Shown piece by piece: positions 22,584 to 24,193 of a stretch of 24,193 nt of DNA (position 1 is the first letter of the stretch; every line of letters starts with the position of its first letter). The notes below the pieces were generated by a model, which had not been told where the DNA came from, made no database searches, and saw nothing but the letters and a program-made list of their open reading frames with translations. This DNA is from Paraglomus occultum (taxonomy: Eukaryota > Glomeromycota > Glomeromycetes > Paraglomerales > Paraglomeraceae), in the NCBI GenBank assembly GCA_910592205.1, contig CAJVPJ010000471.1, positions 1 through 24,193 of the forward strand. Direction: 5' to 3'. Made by a program: the position numbers and the translations under genes.

Positions 22584-23869
22584 CTAATTCTTTAATTTCT
22601 CTATCTCGGGACTGGATCGAGCGAAGACTTGTAGATTCGGAATAATAGCACCCCTCTCAGGCGGCAAATTCCTAAATTCTGGCCCTACCACTATTTTCCA
22701 CCCGCGCATCTTCCACGTTAAGTAGGTATTGACTTGGCAATTAATTATCACCAGTCACCATTCGTACATATACATCGATCTTTTTACAATTAATATCGCC
22801 TCCCTAACTCAGCGAATCCATGTTCATATTTGCCGGAAGCACTAGCTTCAGTTGGTAAGATTAACTAGCATAGTACGTAATCATATCATTTAGCTTCCTG
22901 CGTCAAAATCTTCTGCGTACGGAGAGAGAGATGGGCTTGCTGTATGCAACCTTTTGTATCGGAATCTGCTGACAAGAATTTCACTTGCATCTTAACGTAG
23001 AACGCTACTTTGTTGAAGAGACTTTGACCATCGTCCCTATCGTGTTGAAAACTGTATTATTTGAGTAACTTTTTGATCCGACAAAAATAATCTTCTGCAT
23101 CATTCCTTTCTCTTTCATAACATTCTTGGTTATGGGCATCAGGATTCTCTAGTCGTTTGATAGATAGTATAGACAGCCTGGTCTTTGGTGAACGTGTTAC
23201 GGACTTCTTTACAAACGAGACCGATTGGCTTATTGTGCGCCGTTTTTTCGAGTGAAGGGCGCCAGTCTTGTCTGAACGCATTGTTGTAACATATCAATTG
23301 TTCGTAAGTCGAGAGAACACGGACGAGGCTGTTGTGTTTCAGCGTCCGCATTGAGAGCTTACGAAAATAAGATTGAAGAGAGAGCATGTCAATATATGAT
23401 CTTGTGATATTGTATATAAAGACTGCATCGGAATTACTCACCTAGTGCAAAAGTCACGTGATTTATTCAGGAGAATAATGATCGTAACAATCGATATTAC
23501 AATGCGTATCAGAGATTCGACAATTGTCACAAACCGCAGGCACGCCGTCTTTAAATTCTTGAACAACAATGCGATGAAAACTGCTGCTCCGTCCAATCTC
23601 GCTATCTTCTGCAAAATCGTTTAATTCTCCTGTACGGTATAATCTTCCTTCAGTTCTAGAGGACATGCCTACTGCCATATGATGATAAATGAGTCTGTCT
23701 TTACGTCCGAATGGCTTATGCAATTGCTATAGTTTAATTTTCGAATAGCGTCACTTTCTCCAGTAGCGGTCGATATGCCGTCGTCTTTGAGATTATGACC
23801 ACTGACAAATACTCCATCAACAGCCAAGACCTCGCTTGTAACAAGTCGCCTTACTCGAATCCTGTGCAC
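22584..23869 (-). pseudogene. P-type Ca2+-ATPase pseudogene (PMC1/PMCA-like), multiply frameshifted
   Basis: Conserved blocks of a fungal vacuolar/plasma-membrane Ca2+ pump follow in the right order on the minus strand but in different frames. They are AVDGVFVSGHN then TGES (23764-23753); RTE...LNDFAE (about 23657-23600); LVRVLS (23327-23310); SDKTGAL with the phosphorylated Asp (23275-23255); DASEILV (22991-22971); VRMVTGDN (22767-22744); GPEFRNLP (22685-22662); and LQVFARSSPE (22634-22605). Stops break it directly before DASEIL and directly after VTGDN. The PEGLP membrane motif expected before LVRVLS is unrecognisable, and DKTGT has become DKTGA. The N-terminal membrane part, the TGDG-ND hinge and the last membrane helices are not visible. 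Family members are about 1,000 aa or more, so this is a dead partial copy. The upstream end may continue beyond the window. Confidence 0.92.
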
Positions 23870-24193
23870 TGACAGCAGCAGCTCTTTACTATCTCTAATA
23901 AGTAACGTAGTGCGAATACTGATTTTGGTTCACTGGTGGGAAGGACATTGACCAGACGCACTTATTCGTTGTACGAAAAAAGTGGTTAATGTCATGTTTT
24001 TTAGATATTTCTTCTAATGTTATCGATTCCAATGGTATTATTCGTCATTCGGTATTCCCTTGCGTCTTTTGAAATATTGCAACAGTTTACGTTGTCGTGC
24101 GGGTGAGTGTTTGCCCATGCGGCAGTTTCCTTTGCCATGAACTATTATTAATCAGTTTGTGTGGAATAACTTGGTGAGTATCAACAAATATTA
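23870..24193. other. Window end; no assigned feature
   Basis: The N-terminal part of the ATPase relic should lie here on the minus strand, but I could not identify a convincing block in any frame. No other gene is supportable. Confidence 0.4.

Overview
The window looks like nuclear DNA of an AT-rich, intron-bearing fungus. A Mucoromycota-type (early-diverging) fungus is my best guess. The grounds are a PHO80/PCL-type cyclin (a fungal family), short GT-AG introns with CTAAC-like branch sites, a PMC1-like Ca2+-ATPase relic, and long gene-free AT-rich stretches. The phylum is an inference; nothing here fixes the species.

Layout. 1-4366 holds no gene I can support, only simple-sequence tracts. 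4367-5325 (minus) is a two-exon PCL/PHO80-like cyclin of 172 aa. 5226-6665 is the left copy (A) of a segmental direct duplication that covers the cyclin's first exon and its 5' flank. 6666-16656 is about 10 kb without a supportable gene. 16657-17545 is the right copy (B), shortened and carrying a dead relic of cyclin exon 1. About 17600-17830 (minus) is a probable LINE 3'-end relic with a zinc-knuckle signature. 18105-19223 (plus) is a three-exon PIM-like protein kinase of about 325 aa. 19655-19844 is a foldback-type array of a 16-bp unit. 21370-21753 (minus) is a small TATA-led gene candidate. 22584-23869 (minus) is a frameshifted P-type Ca2+-ATPase pseudogene.

How the parts relate. The cyclin probably activates a PHO85-like CDK encoded elsewhere. 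The kinase here is not a CDK, so the two genes are neighbours without evidence of a shared pathway. The most informative structure is the duplication. Its copies start and end in the same order and orientation about 11 kb apart. The non-coding middle is almost unchanged (about 10 substitutions in roughly 345 bp by eye), whereas the exon and promoter part has diverged strongly. I see no clearly new multi-gene system. The points worth a second look are that conserved non-coding core, the foldback array, the kinase's unusual activation segment, and the small gene.
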